Assembly: GCF_039908635.1 (NCBI RefSeq)
Contig: NZ_CP150918.1
Location: 620,001 to 684,000 of the forward strand
Length of the DNA stretch: 64,000 bases
Reading direction: 5' to 3'
From: Pseudomonas purpurea
GTDB taxonomy: Bacteria; Pseudomonadota; Gammaproteobacteria; Pseudomonadales; Pseudomonadaceae
In this document: positions 1 to 9,668 of the stretch, piece after piece
How the letters are laid out: each line of letters opens with the position of its first letter
Position numbering within the stretch: position 1 is the first letter of the stretch
Position numbers and translations under genes: made by a program
The notes under the pieces: generated by a model
What the model was told of the DNA's origin: nothing
Database searches by the model: none
Seen by the model: only the letters and a program-made list of their open reading frames with translations

Positions 1-117
1 GCTCCTGCCGTCTATCCCGCTGACGGCAAAGGGGCTGCATCAATGGGCGCGGGCGCGTTAGGATGGCGCGAACTCGAGGGGGAACCTCGGACGCAATTGC
101 AGCAGACGAGGATTGAT
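1..117. other. Left-edge intergenic region with hairpin
   Basis: Non-coding stretch before nudF. A 7-bp inverted repeat (TGCCGTC at 6-12, GACGGCA at 22-28) could be the end of a terminator or part of a divergent promoter region. In E. coli the gene divergent from nudF is tolC, so an outer-membrane export gene may lie just outside the window; that is inference. I see no riboswitch signature here. Confidence 0.3.
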
Positions 118-735
118 ATGACTGATTTTGCCAACGCCACCCCAACCGCCGTAGACATCGTGCGCCGCGAAAACTGCTTCAAGGGTTTCTACAGACTTGA
201 TCGCGTTCACCTGCGTCACGAGCTGTTCGCCGGTGGCATGAGTCGCGAGATCAGTCGTGAACTGTTCGTTCGTCATGATGCCGTGTGTGTATTGCCTTAC
301 GATCCGCAGCGCGACGAAGTGGTGCTGATCGAGCAGTTTCGTGCAGGCGCACTGGGCAAGATCGACAATCCATGGCTGATCGAACTGGTAGCCGGTCTGA
401 TCGACAAGGATGAACAACCGGAAGAAGTTGCTCATCGCGAAGCGCAGGAGGAAGCTGGGCTTGTGTTCTCTGCGCTGTGGCCGATGCTCAACTATTTCCC
501 ATCGCCTGGCGGCAGTACCGAGTACGTGCATTTGTATCTGGGGCGTTGCGACAGTGCCGGGGTTGGCGGCCTGCATGGTCTGGTGGAGGAAGCGGAAGAC
601 ATTCGTGTCTCGGTCTGGGACTTTGAAGACGCCCTGCAAGCGGTGCGTGATGGACGGATTTCCAACGCGGCAAGCATCATTGCCTTGCAATGGCTGGCCT
701 TGAACCGCGATGAAGTGAGGGGGTTATGGTCGTAA
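118..735 (+). CDS. nudF: ADP-ribose diphosphatase (Nudix)
   Basis: A 205-residue Nudix hydrolase expected to cleave ADP-ribose and related nucleoside diphosphate sugars to AMP and a sugar phosphate in the cytoplasm. The Nudix box is complete: Gly93, five residues, Glu99, seven residues, then REAQEEAG ending at Gly114, with Glu108, Glu111 and Glu112 as metal ligands. The open frame extends 75 bases upstream, but ATG 118 is preferred because the family begins at this point (MTDFANATP). It leads a same-strand run with DUF1249, cpdA, yqiA and parE, the same order as in E. coli, and its last 10 bases overlap the next gene, which suggests translational coupling. The NudF assignment rather than another Nudix member rests on this order and on the length. 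Confidence 0.9.
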   Translation: MTDFANATPTAVDIVRRENCFKGFYRLDRVHLRHELFAGGMSREISRELFVRHDAVCVLPYDPQRDEVVLIEQFRAGALGKIDNPWLIELVAGLIDKDEQPEEVAHREAQEEAGLVFSALWPMLNYFPSPGGSTEYVHLYLGRCDSAGVGGLHGLVEEAEDIRVSVWDFEDALQAVRDGRISNAASIIALQWLALNRDEVRGLWS

Positions 736-1178
736 ACAAACAGCGCGATCGTTATCGGGTCGACCTCGTGGGGCTGCAAAGCGCCTGCGAGGCCAATTAC
801 GCCCGCCTGATGCGCCTGTTGCCGGACATGCGCAACCAGCCGGCCGCGCGGCGCATTGCGATGACCCAGGGCGACCAGATGCTCGGGGTGCTGACCCTGG
901 AAGTGATACAGGCCTGCCCTTACACCACCACGTTGCGCGTGCGTCAGGAACACAGCCTGCCGTGGCTGCCGGTGCCGCAACTTGAAGTTCAGGTCTACCA
1001 CGATGCGCGCATGGCCGAGGTCATCAGTGCCGAGCATGCGCGACGCTTTCGCGGCATCTATCCTTACCCCAACGCCTTGATGCATCAGCCAGACGAAAAG
1101 TCCCAGCTCAATGTTTTTCTCGGCGAGTGGCTCAGCCACTGCCTGGCCTGCGGGCACGAGTTCGAAGCGGTTCGATAG
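726..1178 (+). CDS. DUF1249 (YqiB family) protein
   Basis: A 150-residue soluble protein of the DUF1249/YqiB family, whose function is unknown. It starts with ATG 726 inside the 3' end of nudF (10-base overlap), and the C-terminal part is rich in acidic and aromatic residues (for example FRGIYPYPNALMHQPDEKSQL). The same gene sits between nudF and cpdA in E. coli, so conserved position is the strongest argument for identity. No signal peptide, membrane segment or catalytic motif is visible. A link to nucleotide turnover is only suggested by its neighbours, a Nudix hydrolase and a cAMP phosphodiesterase. Confidence 0.85.
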   Translation: MVVNKQRDRYRVDLVGLQSACEANYARLMRLLPDMRNQPAARRIAMTQGDQMLGVLTLEVIQACPYTTTLRVRQEHSLPWLPVPQLEVQVYHDARMAEVISAEHARRFRGIYPYPNALMHQPDEKSQLNVFLGEWLSHCLACGHEFEAVR

Positions 1179-1277
1179 ATGTGAACTGCGTCCGGTTCGC
1201 GGGTTTCCACTTTGCGCGTTCCCCCAGCATAATTGCGCCATTCATCCACACCCGTGATCTTGTCCTGGGAGGGCGCC

Positions 1278-2088
1278 TTGCCAAGCCATCTGACCGCCGC
1301 CGATTCAGTGCTGCTGGTGCAACTCTCCGACAGCCATCTGTTCGCCGAAGCCGACGGTACGCTGCTGGGCATGAAGACCCGCGAAAGCCTGCAAAAAGTC
1401 ATCGAACTGGTGGTGACGCAGCAACCCCGGGTCGACCTGATCATCGCCAGCGGTGATTTGTCCCAGGACGGTACGCTGGCGTCCTATCAGCAGTTTCGCG
1501 ACATGACCCGGCAGATCGATGCGCCGGCGCGGTGGATTCCGGGCAATCACGATGAGCCACAGATCATGGCCCACGCCGCCGTCGAAAGTCAGTTGCTGGA
1601 ACCGGTGGTGGACTTGGGCAACTGGCGGATCATCTTGCTCGACTCGGCAGTGCCGGGCTCCGTGCCGGGGTATTTGCAGGATGACCAACTGCAATTGCTT
1701 GCGCAGGCGTTGAGCGAAGCCCCGGAGCACCACCATCTGGTGTGTTTTCACCATCATCCGGTGTCCATTGGGTGTGCCTGGATGGAACCGATAGGCCCTG
1801 CGTAACCCTGACGCGTTGTTTGCTGTCCTGGATCGTTTTCCGCAGGCGCGCGCGGTACTTTGGGGTCACGTGCATCAAGAAATCGACCAGTGGCGCAACG
1901 ATGTGCGGTTGATCGCTTCACCGTCAACTTGCATTCAGTTCGAGCCGGGCAGTGAGGACTTCACGGTCGATACCCTGGCGCCGGGCTATCGCTGGTTGCG
2001 TTTGTTGCCGGATGGACGGCTGGAAACCGGTGTGGAACGGGTGACGGGGTTCGATTTTGAAGTTGATTATGGCTCGACCGGTTACTGA
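1278..2088 (+). pseudogene. cpdA: 3',5'-cAMP phosphodiesterase, frameshifted
   Basis: Calcineurin-like phosphodiesterase that would hydrolyse cAMP to AMP. The start is taken as TTG 1278, with GGGAGG 1267-1272 five bases upstream. The first part reads through the metal-site motifs DSHLF, GDLSQDG, GNHD and CFHHHP; the last motif, GHVH, lies in another frame after about 1797. Removing one C from AGGCCCT at 1794-1800 joins the two parts into a protein of about 269 residues, the usual CpdA length. As written, translation ends at TAA 1803-1805 and the product lacks GHVH and the C-terminus, so it should be inactive. The rest of both halves is clean, which points to a very recent lesion or a sequence error. 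It sits in the nudF-parE run. Confidence 0.85.
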
Positions 2089-2096
2089 GGTGCCTT

Positions 2097-2229
2097 TGTG
2101 GCGAGGGAGCTTGCTCCCGTTGGGTTGCGAAGCAGCCCCAAGACATTCGATTGCGGTTGATCTGATATACCGCTCTCGCCGAACTTACGCCCGCTTCACG
2201 GTCGAGCGGGAGCAAGCTCCCTCGCCACA
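2097..2229. repeat. REPIN, TGTGGCGAGG type
   Basis: Two inward-facing palindromic REP arms (TGTGGCGAGGGAGCTTGC at 2097 and its inverse ending at 2229) separated by a spacer, between cpdA and yqiA. It is the first of five of this subtype in the window. Confidence 0.85.
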
Positions 2230-2330
2230 GGGTTTGTCTCTGAACGGAGCAATCCGATTCGCTCCCGAGCAAGTCAATCTCGTCGACTCCCTGTAAACTG
2301 CGCCTTTTGCCAGACGTCCAGGGAGTTCAC

Positions 2331-2930
2331 ATGTCCGGTTCGATCCTTTATATCCACGGTTTCAACAGCGCCCCCGCGTCGAAAAAGGCCTGCCAACTGA
2401 TCGCCGTCATGGATTCCCTGGGCCTGGGCGAGCAATTACGGGTGCCCGCGTTGCATCACCACCCGCGTGAGGCCATCGGTCAGCTGGAGCAGGCGATTGC
2501 CGAGCTGGGACGGCCATTGCTGGTCGGAAGCTCGCTCGGCGGCTACTATGCCACTCACCTTGCCGAGCGCCATGGCCTCAAGGCCTTGCTGGTCAACCCC
2601 GCCGTCAGTCCCCACCGGATGTTCGACGGTTACCTGGGCACACAAAAGAATCTCTACACCGACGAAGCCTGGGAATTGACCCACGACCACGTGACGGCCC
2701 TGGCCGAGCTGGAAGTGCCGGCACCCCAGGACCCGCAGCGGTTCCAGGTGTGGTTGCAGACCGGCGACGAAACGCTGGACTATCGCCACGCCCAGCAGTA
2801 TTACCGAGCCTGTGCCTTGCGCATCCAGGCCGGCGGCGACCATAGCTTTCAGGGGTTCGCCGGGCAATTGCCGGCCTTGTTGAGTTTTGCCGGTATTGGC
2901 GCGGATTCGATCGACTTCACGGCACTGTGA
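2331..2930 (+). CDS. yqiA: YqiA/YcfP-type alpha/beta esterase
   Basis: A 199-residue alpha/beta hydrolase of the YqiA family, esterases of acyl-CoA or short esters. Visible features are the oxyanion region YIHGFNS near residue 7, the nucleophile elbow GSSLGG with Ser68, acidic candidates Asp146 and Asp150 (TGDETLDY) and the catalytic His171 in GGDHSFQ. There is no signal peptide, so it should be cytoplasmic. ATG 2331 has a GGGAG ribosome site 2320-2324 at good spacing; an in-frame extension upstream has no family support. A REPIN separates it from cpdA, and it lies 42 bases before parE, as in E. coli. The natural substrate is not evident. Confidence 0.88.
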   Translation: MSGSILYIHGFNSAPASKKACQLIAVMDSLGLGEQLRVPALHHHPREAIGQLEQAIAELGRPLLVGSSLGGYYATHLAERHGLKALLVNPAVSPHRMFDGYLGTQKNLYTDEAWELTHDHVTALAELEVPAPQDPQRFQVWLQTGDETLDYRHAQQYYRACALRIQAGGDHSFQGFAGQLPALLSFAGIGADSIDFTAL

Positions 2931-2972
2931 ACCTTCGCCCCCTATTTCATGAACGACTGACGACGAGACCCC

Positions 2973-4877
2973 ATGGCCACTCCCAGCGCTAGCTCTTATA
3001 ACGCAGACGCCATCGAAGTCCTCTCGGGCCTCGACCCGGTGCGTAAACGCCCCGGCATGTACACCGACACCAGTCGGCCGAACCACCTTGCCCAGGAAGT
3101 CATCGACAACAGCGTCGACGAAGCCTTGGCCGGGCACGCCAAATCGGTGCAGGTCATCCTGCACGCGGACCACTCCCTGGAAGTCAGCGATGACGGCCGT
3201 GGCATGCCGGTGGATATTCACCCGGAAGAGGGCGTCTCGGGCGTCGAGCTGATCCTCACCAAGCTCCATGCGGGCGGCAAGTTCTCCAACAAGAACTACC
3301 AGTTCTCCGGCGGTTTGCACGGGGTGGGTATTTCGGTGGTCAACGCCTTGTCGACCCAGGTGCGGGTGCGCGTCAAACGCGACGGCAACGAGTACCAGAT
3401 GACCTTCGCCGATGGCTACAAGGCCACCGACCTGGAAGTCGTCGGCACTGTTGGCAAGCGCAACACCGGGACCAGCGTGTACTTCGCGCCGGACCCGAAG
3501 TACTTCGACTCCCCCAAATTCTCCATCAGCCGCCTCAAACATGTGCTCAAGGCCAAGGCTGTATTGTGCCCCGGCCTGCTGGTCAGTTTTGAAGACAAGG
3601 CCACTGGCGAAAAAGTCGAATGGCATTACGAAGACGGCCTGCGCTCCTACCTGGTGGACGCGGTCAGCGAATTCGAACGCCTGCCGGACGAGCCGTTCTG
3701 CGGCAGCCTGGCCGGTAACAAGGAAGCGGTCGACTGGGCGCTGCTGTGGTTGCCTGAAGGCGGCGACAGTGTGCAGGAAAGCTACGTCAACCTGATCCCG
3801 ACGGCCCAGGGCGGTACTCACGTCAACGGTCTGCGTCAGGGTTTGCTCGATGCGATGCGCGAATTCTGCGAGTTCCGCAGCCTGCTGCCGCGTGGCGTGA
3901 AGCTGGCGCCAGAAGACGTCTGGGAACGCATTGCTTTTGTCCTGTCGATGAAAATGCAGGAGCCACAATTCTCCGGCCAGACCAAAGAGCGTCTATCGTC
4001 CCGCGAGGCGGCGGCGTTTGTTTCCGGTGTGGTCAAGGACGCCTTCAGCCTGTGGCTTAACGCTCACCCTGAACTGGGCCTGCAACTGGCGGAACTGGCG
4101 ATCAACAACGCCGGCCGCCGTTTGAAGGCCAGCAAAAAGGTCGAGCGCAAACGCATCACCCAAGGTCCGGCGCTGCCGGGCAAACTTGCCGACTGCGCCG
4201 GGCAGGACCCGATGCGTTCCGAGCTGTTTCTGGTGGAAGGTGATTCCGCCGGTGGTTCGGCCAAGCAGGCGCGGGACAAAGAGTTCCAGGCGATCCTGCC
4301 GTTGCGCGGCAAGATCCTCAACACCTGGGAAGTCGACGGCAGTGAAGTACTCGCCAGCCAGGAAGTGCACAACATTGCCGTGGCCATCGGCGTCGATCCG
4401 GGCGCTGCGGACATGAGCCAACTGCGTTACGGCAAGATCTGCATCCTCGCCGACGCCGACTCCGACGGCCTGCACATTGCAACCTTGCTCTGCGCGTTGT
4501 TCGTCCAGCATTTCCGCCCGCTGGTGGACGCCGGTCACGTTTACGTCGCGATGCCGCCGCTGTACCGCATCGACCTGGGCAAAGAGATTTACTACGCCCT
4601 GGACGAGGCCGAGCGCGATGGCATTCTCGATCGTCTGGTGGCCGAGAAGAAACGCGGCAAGCCGCAGGTCACCCGATTCAAGGGTCTGGGTGAAATGAAC
4701 CCGCCGCAACTGCGTGAAACCACCATGGACCCGAACACACGGCGCCTGGTGCAACTGACGCTGGAAGATTACGAAGCGACGGCGGAAATGATGGACATGC
4801 TGCTGGCGAAAAAGCGCGCCGGTGACCGTAAGTCATGGCTGGAGTCCAAAGGCAACCTGGCCGAGGTTCTGGCCTGA
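2973..4877 (+). CDS. parE: DNA topoisomerase IV subunit B
   Basis: A 634-residue GHKL ATPase subunit of topoisomerase IV, which decatenates daughter chromosomes with ParC. The ATP-binding motifs are in order: DNSVDEA near residue 42, DDGRGMP, and GGLHGVGISVVNAL. The Toprim region follows with EGDSAGGSAKQARD near residue 420 and DADSDGLHIATLL near 492. The length matches ParE (about 630) rather than GyrB (about 805), and the GyrB-specific insert is missing. It ends in TGATG overlapping the start of the next gene, so parE, two small exported proteins and parC read as one transcription unit. Confidence 0.97.
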   Translation: MATPSASSYNADAIEVLSGLDPVRKRPGMYTDTSRPNHLAQEVIDNSVDEALAGHAKSVQVILHADHSLEVSDDGRGMPVDIHPEEGVSGVELILTKLHAGGKFSNKNYQFSGGLHGVGISVVNALSTQVRVRVKRDGNEYQMTFADGYKATDLEVVGTVGKRNTGTSVYFAPDPKYFDSPKFSISRLKHVLKAKAVLCPGLLVSFEDKATGEKVEWHYEDGLRSYLVDAVSEFERLPDEPFCGSLAGNKEAVDWALLWLPEGGDSVQESYVNLIPTAQGGTHVNGLRQGLLDAMREFCEFRSLLPRGVKLAPEDVWERIAFVLSMKMQEPQFSGQTKERLSSREAAAFVSGVVKDAFSLWLNAHPELGLQLAELAINNAGRRLKASKKVERKRITQGPALPGKLADCAGQDPMRSELFLVEGDSAGGSAKQARDKEFQAILPLRGKILNTWEVDGSEVLASQEVHNIAVAIGVDPGAADMSQLRYGKICILADADSDGLHIATLLCALFVQHFRPLVDAGHVYVAMPPLYRIDLGKEIYYALDEAERDGILDRLVAEKKRGKPQVTRFKGLGEMNPPQLRETTMDPNTRRLVQLTLEDYEATAEMMDMLLAKKRAGDRKSWLESKGNLAEVLA

Positions 4878-5860
4878 TGCGCAAAGGCTTTGCCCTGGCG
4901 TTGCTGCTGTTGGCGTCGAGCGTGGCCGCAGAGCCTGCCCCCGAGCTGACTCTGGTGTCCGAGCACCCCGTGGAAGGCATGCGCGGCGGCAACCTTTCGG
5001 GGTTGGCGCTGTGCGGCAAGGCACTGTGGACAGTGTCCGACCGCGACGATGACCGAATCTATCGTCTAGACACCAGCGAAAACACCTGGCTGGCTGAAAC
5101 CGTGCGTATCGACGTACCGCCACCGCCCGACAGCGGCTTGCCCTGGGGCTTGAACTCGAGGACCTGGGCGGCATCGCTCGTGCGCGGCGGGGAGCTGGAT
5201 TTCGAAGGCATCACCTGCGACAAGGCCGGCAATCGCTACATCGTCAGCGAGTCCTATGCGGCGGTGCTGCAAGTGCCGCCATTGGGGCCTGCGTCGTGGC
5301 TCAAGATCTCGCCGATCATGGTCCGTGAAGCGCGGGCCAGTGGTTTGTTGCTGCACTTCAACGCATTGTTCGAGGGCCTGGCCGTCAACGCCGCGGGCGA
5401 CAGCATCTGGTTGGCCGCCGAGCGCGAGCGCCGCGGGCTGATGCTGATCAAACGCAAGCAGACGGTCTGGGATTGCGATGGCGGTTGTGTACTGCTGAGT
5501 GAGGCCGGCCTGGAAATGCAGCCAACACAGTTTCCCGATCCCAAGCCGGTCCCCAGGGACTTTGCCGACCTGTCGCTGTTCAACGGCAAGCTCTTCACCC
5601 TTGAACGCAATGCGTTTCAGGTCTGTCGCCGGGACACTGAAACCGCCAAGGTCGAGCGCTGCTGGTCGTATGCCCGTGAAGCGTTGCAGCCCCATCGACG
5701 TTATCCACAGCGTTACGGCCTGGCCGAAGCGCTGGTGGTGGACGCGGACGGTGCCTGGATCGGTATCGACAACAACAACGGCGCCCGTGCCGATGGCGAG
5801 AAGCGCCCGATTGTCTGGCGCTTCGCGGCGCCGGAAGGTGGCTGGAGCGCCAAGCCATGA
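4877..5860 (+). CDS. Phytase-like esterase-domain protein, exported
   Basis: A 327-residue protein with a clear signal peptide (MRKGFALALLLLASSVAA) followed by a beta-propeller-like sequence of the family described as esterase-like activity of phytase. WTVSDRDDDRIYRLD near residue 55, FEGITCDKAGNRYIVSES near 110 and a final WIGIDNNNGARADGEKRP are typical of such propeller proteins. The start is ATG 4877, overlapping the parE stop, and the stop overlaps the next start (ATGA), so it is translationally coupled on both sides. The substrate is unknown; phytase activity itself is not implied. Periplasmic location is inferred from the signal peptide. Confidence 0.75.
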   Translation: MRKGFALALLLLASSVAAEPAPELTLVSEHPVEGMRGGNLSGLALCGKALWTVSDRDDDRIYRLDTSENTWLAETVRIDVPPPPDSGLPWGLNSRTWAASLVRGGELDFEGITCDKAGNRYIVSESYAAVLQVPPLGPASWLKISPIMVREARASGLLLHFNALFEGLAVNAAGDSIWLAAERERRGLMLIKRKQTVWDCDGGCVLLSEAGLEMQPTQFPDPKPVPRDFADLSLFNGKLFTLERNAFQVCRRDTETAKVERCWSYAREALQPHRRYPQRYGLAEALVVDADGAWIGIDNNNGARADGEKRPIVWRFAAPEGGWSAKP

Positions 5861-6379
5861 GTCAACAGACACCGGGTAAACGTGCTGGCCGCGTGCTGCT
5901 GGTCCTGGCGTGGTGTGCCGGACTGTTTCTGGCGACGCGGTTTTTCGGGCAATGGGAACAGCGCCAGGAGAACCCCAATGCACAGGTCACCTCGCAACAG
6001 GGCGAGGGCTATATCGAAGTGAAACTGGTCGGTAACGGCCAGGGGCACTTCGTTGCCAGCGGCCAGATCAACGGCCAACCGGTGAGTTTCATGCTCGACA
6101 CCGGGGCGACCGATGTGTCGATCCCGTCCAGCCTGGCCGAACGGTTGAGCCTGGAAAAAGGCGCTCCGGTCACCCTGAGCACCGCCAACGGTCGCAGCGA
6201 GGGCTATCGAACCCGCCTCGACCAACTGAAGCTGGGCGACATCGTGTTGCACGATGTGCGTGCCCTGGTGGCACCAGGCCCTGGGCGGCGAGCAAGTGCT
6301 GCTGGGCATGAGCGCCCTGAAACAACTTGAATTCACTCAGCGTGGCGGCACTTTGCTGCTGCGCCAGACAACGAACTGA
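5857..6379 (+). pseudogene. Retropepsin-like aspartic protease, frameshifted
   Basis: A membrane-anchored clan AA (retropepsin-like, TIGR02281-type) protease: one N-terminal membrane segment (residues about 11-27), then the active-site motif FMLDTGATDVSIP. The frame breaks after LVAPG; removing one C from AGGCCCT at 6277-6283 restores LGGEQVLLGMSAL, a normal family C-terminus, giving about 173 residues and a stop at 6377-6379, just before parC. As written the protein ends out of frame at 6330. Such proteases act as homodimers, so loss of the C-terminal strand would matter. Its start overlaps the preceding gene by four bases. Confidence 0.75.
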
Positions 6380-6389
6380 TGAGGCCCGC

Positions 6390-8654
6390 ATGAGCGACTC
6401 CCTGGATCTCAGCCTGGACGGCGTAGAACGCCGTTCACTGGCCGACTTCACCGAAAATGCCTACCTCAACTACTCCATGTACGTGATCATGGACCGTGCC
6501 CTGCCGCACATCGGCGACGGCCTGAAACCGGTACAACGGCGAATCATCTACGCCATGAGTGAGTTGGGGCTGGACGCTGACTCCAAGCACAAGAAATCCG
6601 CACGGACCGTCGGTGACGTGCTCGGTAAATTCCACCCTCACGGCGACTCGGCGTGCTACGAAGCCATGGTGCTGATGGCCCAGCCGTTCAGCTACCGCTA
6701 CACGCTGGTGGACGGCCAGGGTAACTGGGGTGCGCCGGATGATCCGAAATCCTTCGCCGCCATGCGTTACACCGAGGCGCGCCTGTCGCGTTACTCCGAA
6801 GTGCTGCTCAGCGAACTGGGCCAGGGTACGGCAGACTGGGGCCCGAACTTCGACGGCACCCTCGACGAACCGCTGGTATTGCCGGCCCGTTTGCCGAACA
6901 TCCTGCTCAACGGCACCACCGGCATCGCCGTGGGCATGGCCACCGACGTTCCGCCGCACAACCTGCGGGAAGTCGCCACGGCCTGCGTGCGTTTACTCGA
7001 TGAACCAAAGGCCACGGTCGAACAGCTCTGTGAACACATCCAGGGCCCGGACTACCCGACCGAAGCGGAAATCATCACGCCGCGCGCTGACCTGCTGAAA
7101 ATCTACGAAACCGGTCGCGGTTCGGTGCGCATGCGCGCCGTGTACCACATCGAAGACGGCGACATCATCGTCACGTCTCTGCCTCATCAGGTGTCCGGCG
7201 CCAAGGTGCTGGAGCAGATCGCCGCGATGATGCAGGCCAAGCCGTCGAAGGCGCCGCAAGTGGCCGACCTGCGTGACGAATCCGACCACGAAAACCCGTG
7301 CCGGATCGTGATCATTCCGGTCAACAACCGGGTCGACCACGACGCGCTGATGCAGCACCTGTTCGCCAGCACCGAGCTGGAGTCGAGCTACCGGGTCAAC
7401 ATCAACATCATCGGCCTGGATGGCAAGCCGCAGCTGAAAAACCTGCGGGCGCTGCTGGTGGAATGGCTGGAGTTCCGGGTTCAGACCGTGCGTCGTCGCC
7501 TGCAATTCCGTCTGGACAAGGTCGAGCGTCGCTTGCACCTGTTGGACGGCTTGTTGATCGCCTACCTCAACCTGGATGAAGTGATCCACATCATCCGCAC
7601 CGAGGAACACCCGAAAGCCAAGTTGATCGAGCGATTCGCCCTGAGCGAAATCCAGGCCGACTATATTCTCGACACTCGCCTGCGTCAGCTGGCGCGCCTG
7701 GAAGAAATGAAGCTGCGCGCCGAGCAGGATGAACTGCTCAAAGAACAAGCCAAACTGCAAGCCTTGCTGAGCAGCGAAGCCAAGCTCAAGAAACTGGTGC
7801 GTACCGAACTGATCAAGGACGCCGAAACCTATGGCGACGACCGCCGCTCGCCTATTGTCGAGCGCGCCGAAGCCAAGGCCCTGACCGAACACGACCTGCT
7901 GCCGAACGAGAAAGTGACAGTGGTGCTGTCGGAAAAAGGCTGGGTTCGCTCTGCCAAGGGCCACGAAATCGATGCAACCGGGCTTTCCTACAAGGCAGGG
8001 GACGGTTTCAAAACCTCGGCGGCCGGTCGCTCCAACCAGTTCGCGGTGTTTATCGACTCCACCGGTCGCAGTTATTCGGTGCCGGCCCACACGCTGCCGT
8101 CGGCCCGTGGCCAGGGCGAGCCACTGACCGGCCGTCTGACACCGCCGCCGGGTGCGACTTTCGAATGCGTACTGATGCCTGAGGACGATGCGCGGTATGT
8201 CATCGCCTCCGACGCCGGTTACGGCTTTGTGGTCAAGGGCGAAGACTTGCAAGCCAAGAACAAGGCCGGCAAGGCGCTGTTGAGCCTGCCGAACAATGCC
8301 AAGGTGATCCTGCCGCGTCCGGTCGCCGACCGTGAGCAGAACTGGCTGGCCTCGGTGACCACCGAAGGGCGCCTGCTGATCTTCAAGATCAGCGACCTGC
8401 CGCAATTGGGCAAAGGCAAGGGCAACAAGATCATCGGGATTTCCGGCGAACGTGTGGCCAGCCGTGAGGAATACGTCACTGATATCGCCGTGCTGCCGGA
8501 AGGCGCCACGCTGGTTCTGCAAGCCGGTAAACGGACCCTGTCACTCAAGGCCGACGACCTGGAGCACTATAAAGGTGAGCGCGGGCGTCGTGGCAACAAG
8601 CTGCCGCGGGGTTTTCAGCGGGTTGACGCGTTGTTGGTAGAAACTCTCAATTAA
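6390..8654 (+). CDS. parC: DNA topoisomerase IV subunit A
   Basis: A 754-residue topoisomerase IV catalytic subunit. The start is ATG 6390 ([11 protein letters not shown]) with GAGG at 6381-6384; a longer open frame upstream belongs to the broken protease gene. The catalytic tyrosine is Tyr127 in [10 protein letters not shown]. The quinolone-resistance region reads [10 protein letters not shown] with Ser87 and Glu91, the residues found in quinolone-susceptible pseudomonads. A coiled segment of about residues 390-490 is followed by the C-terminal beta-pinwheel, and the gyrase-specific GyrA-box is not seen, which supports ParC over GyrA. It is probably co-transcribed with parE from upstream. 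Confidence 0.97.
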   Translation: MSDSLDLSLDGVERRSLADFTENAYLNYSMYVIMDRALPHIGDGLKPVQRRIIYAMSELGLDADSKHKKSARTVGDVLGKFHPHGDSACYEAMVLMAQPFSYRYTLVDGQGNWGAPDDPKSFAAMRYTEARLSRYSEVLLSELGQGTADWGPNFDGTLDEPLVLPARLPNILLNGTTGIAVGMATDVPPHNLREVATACVRLLDEPKATVEQLCEHIQGPDYPTEAEIITPRADLLKIYETGRGSVRMRAVYHIEDGDIIVTSLPHQVSGAKVLEQIAAMMQAKPSKAPQVADLRDESDHENPCRIVIIPVNNRVDHDALMQHLFASTELESSYRVNINIIGLDGKPQLKNLRALLVEWLEFRVQTVRRRLQFRLDKVERRLHLLDGLLIAYLNLDEVIHIIRTEEHPKAKLIERFALSEIQADYILDTRLRQLARLEEMKLRAEQDELLKEQAKLQALLSSEAKLKKLVRTELIKDAETYGDDRRSPIVERAEAKALTEHDLLPNEKVTVVLSEKGWVRSAKGHEIDATGLSYKAGDGFKTSAAGRSNQFAVFIDSTGRSYSVPAHTLPSARGQGEPLTGRLTPPPGATFECVLMPEDDARYVIASDAGYGFVVKGEDLQAKNKAGKALLSLPNNAKVILPRPVADREQNWLASVTTEGRLLIFKISDLPQLGKGKGNKIIGISGERVASREEYVTDIAVLPEGATLVLQAGKRTLSLKADDLEHYKGERGRRGNKLPRGFQRVDALLVETLN

Positions 8655-8670
8655 GCGGTCTAGAGCGTTC

Positions 8671-8694
8671 GATCTACGATTTAACCCGTAGATC
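8671..8694 (+). terminator. Hairpin after parC
   Basis: GATCTACG at 8671-8678 pairs with CGTAGATC at 8687-8694 around an 8-base loop, 17 bases after the parC stop. No clean T-run follows, so termination is plausible but weak. Confidence 0.45.
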
Positions 8695-8826
8695 GGCGCT
8701 TTCGCGCTGGAGTCGGAACGCATATTCACGGATGATATGGCCTTTCACACGCGGGCGTGGCCCAGCGTTCTTCATATTTATTGAGTATTTTTACTGTGGC
8801 TGGCCTTGTGGCCACCCCTGGATGGG

Positions 8827-9543
8827 ATGATGACTGTTCTGCGCCTTCCTCTAATTTTGTTGCTCGCCGGCGTTCTTGGCCTGGCGGGTTGCAGCGTTCA
8901 CCAGCCGGTGTCGCTGTATCAGCTGGACAGCGGAAGTCCGGCCCAGCCTGCGCAAAGCGCGGGCATGTCGGTATTGTTGGGGCCGGTGCTGGTTGCCGAT
9001 TACCTGCAACGTGAAACCCTGCTGCAACGTCAGCCCGATGGCAGCCTGCAAGCGTCCACCGATGGTCGTTGGGCGGGCAGCCTGTCGTCTGACATCAATC
9101 AGTTGTTGTTGCGTCAGGTGGCTGGCCATCTGGACAGCCAGCGCGTCGTATTGGCCCCGGCGACCCTGGGTTTCACTCCCGACGTTCAGGTGCTGCTGTC
9201 GATCACTCGCCTGGATTCGGGCGAATCGCAACCGGCGATTCTTGATGCTCAATGGCGCCTGATCGACCGTCGCGGCCAGGTTCGTGACAACCGCATCATC
9301 CACCTGCAAGAGCAGCATGCCGGTGGCACCGCCGCTCAGGTTCAGGCTCAGGGAGTGTTGTTGCAGCGCCTGGCCGATCAGTTGTCGGTAGCACTCAAGC
9401 CCTTGGCCAACCAGCCGCCGATTGCCGAAGCTCCGCGCAAACCGGCACCCAAGCCTGTGGCCGCGCCACCGGAAGCGGAAAAGCAGCAGAAGATGCCGAT
9501 GGCCTCGCCGATCCGTACGGATATGGAAGTGTTCAGGTTCTAG
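8827..9543 (+). CDS. PqiC-family lipoprotein
   Basis: A lipoprotein of about 238 residues resembling the PqiC/DUF330 auxiliary lipoproteins of MCE-type lipid transport. The signal peptide ends in LAGC (Cys22 from ATG 8827, or Cys21 from ATG 8830), so it should be lipid-modified; the residue after Cys is Ser, which favours outer-membrane sorting. The core has the family pattern YQLDSG, then LLGPVLVADYLQRE and an RWAGSLSSDINQLLL stretch. The C-terminal 50 residues are proline/alanine-rich and probably disordered. No pqiA or pqiB gene is in the window, so any partner lies elsewhere. A strong terminator follows, so it appears to be monocistronic. Confidence 0.75.
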   Translation: MMTVLRLPLILLLAGVLGLAGCSVHQPVSLYQLDSGSPAQPAQSAGMSVLLGPVLVADYLQRETLLQRQPDGSLQASTDGRWAGSLSSDINQLLLRQVAGHLDSQRVVLAPATLGFTPDVQVLLSITRLDSGESQPAILDAQWRLIDRRGQVRDNRIIHLQEQHAGGTAAQVQAQGVLLQRLADQLSVALKPLANQPPIAEAPRKPAPKPVAAPPEAEKQQKMPMASPIRTDMEVFRF

Positions 9544-9562
9544 GTTGGATTGCTGCAAAGAC

Positions 9563-9586
9563 AAAGCCCGCGTTGATGCGGGCTTT
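9563..9586 (+). terminator. Rho-independent terminator
   Basis: AAAGCCCGC 9563-9571 and GCGGGCTTT 9578-9586 form a perfect stem with a 6-base loop just downstream of the lipoprotein gene, followed by a T-rich stretch. Confidence 0.85.
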
Positions 9587-9668
9587 GTTGTTTCTGACGG
9601 TTGGAGATCTCTGGTGCTGCTTCCGGCCTCATCGCGAGCTTGTTCGCGATGGCGTCAGTGCAGGCAAC

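Noticed and set aside
1..117. TPP riboswitch at the left edge
   Set aside because: No THI-box core sequence is visible on either strand; only one small hairpin is present.
910..915. All AGGCCT sites altered in this sequence
   Set aside because: Intact AGGCCT at 910, 2386 and 2581 shows the base insertion is not universal.
2097..2229. Palindromes as CRISPR repeats or phage attachment sites
   Set aside because: They occur as single inward pairs at many intergenic sites, typical of REPINs, without integrase or spacer arrays.
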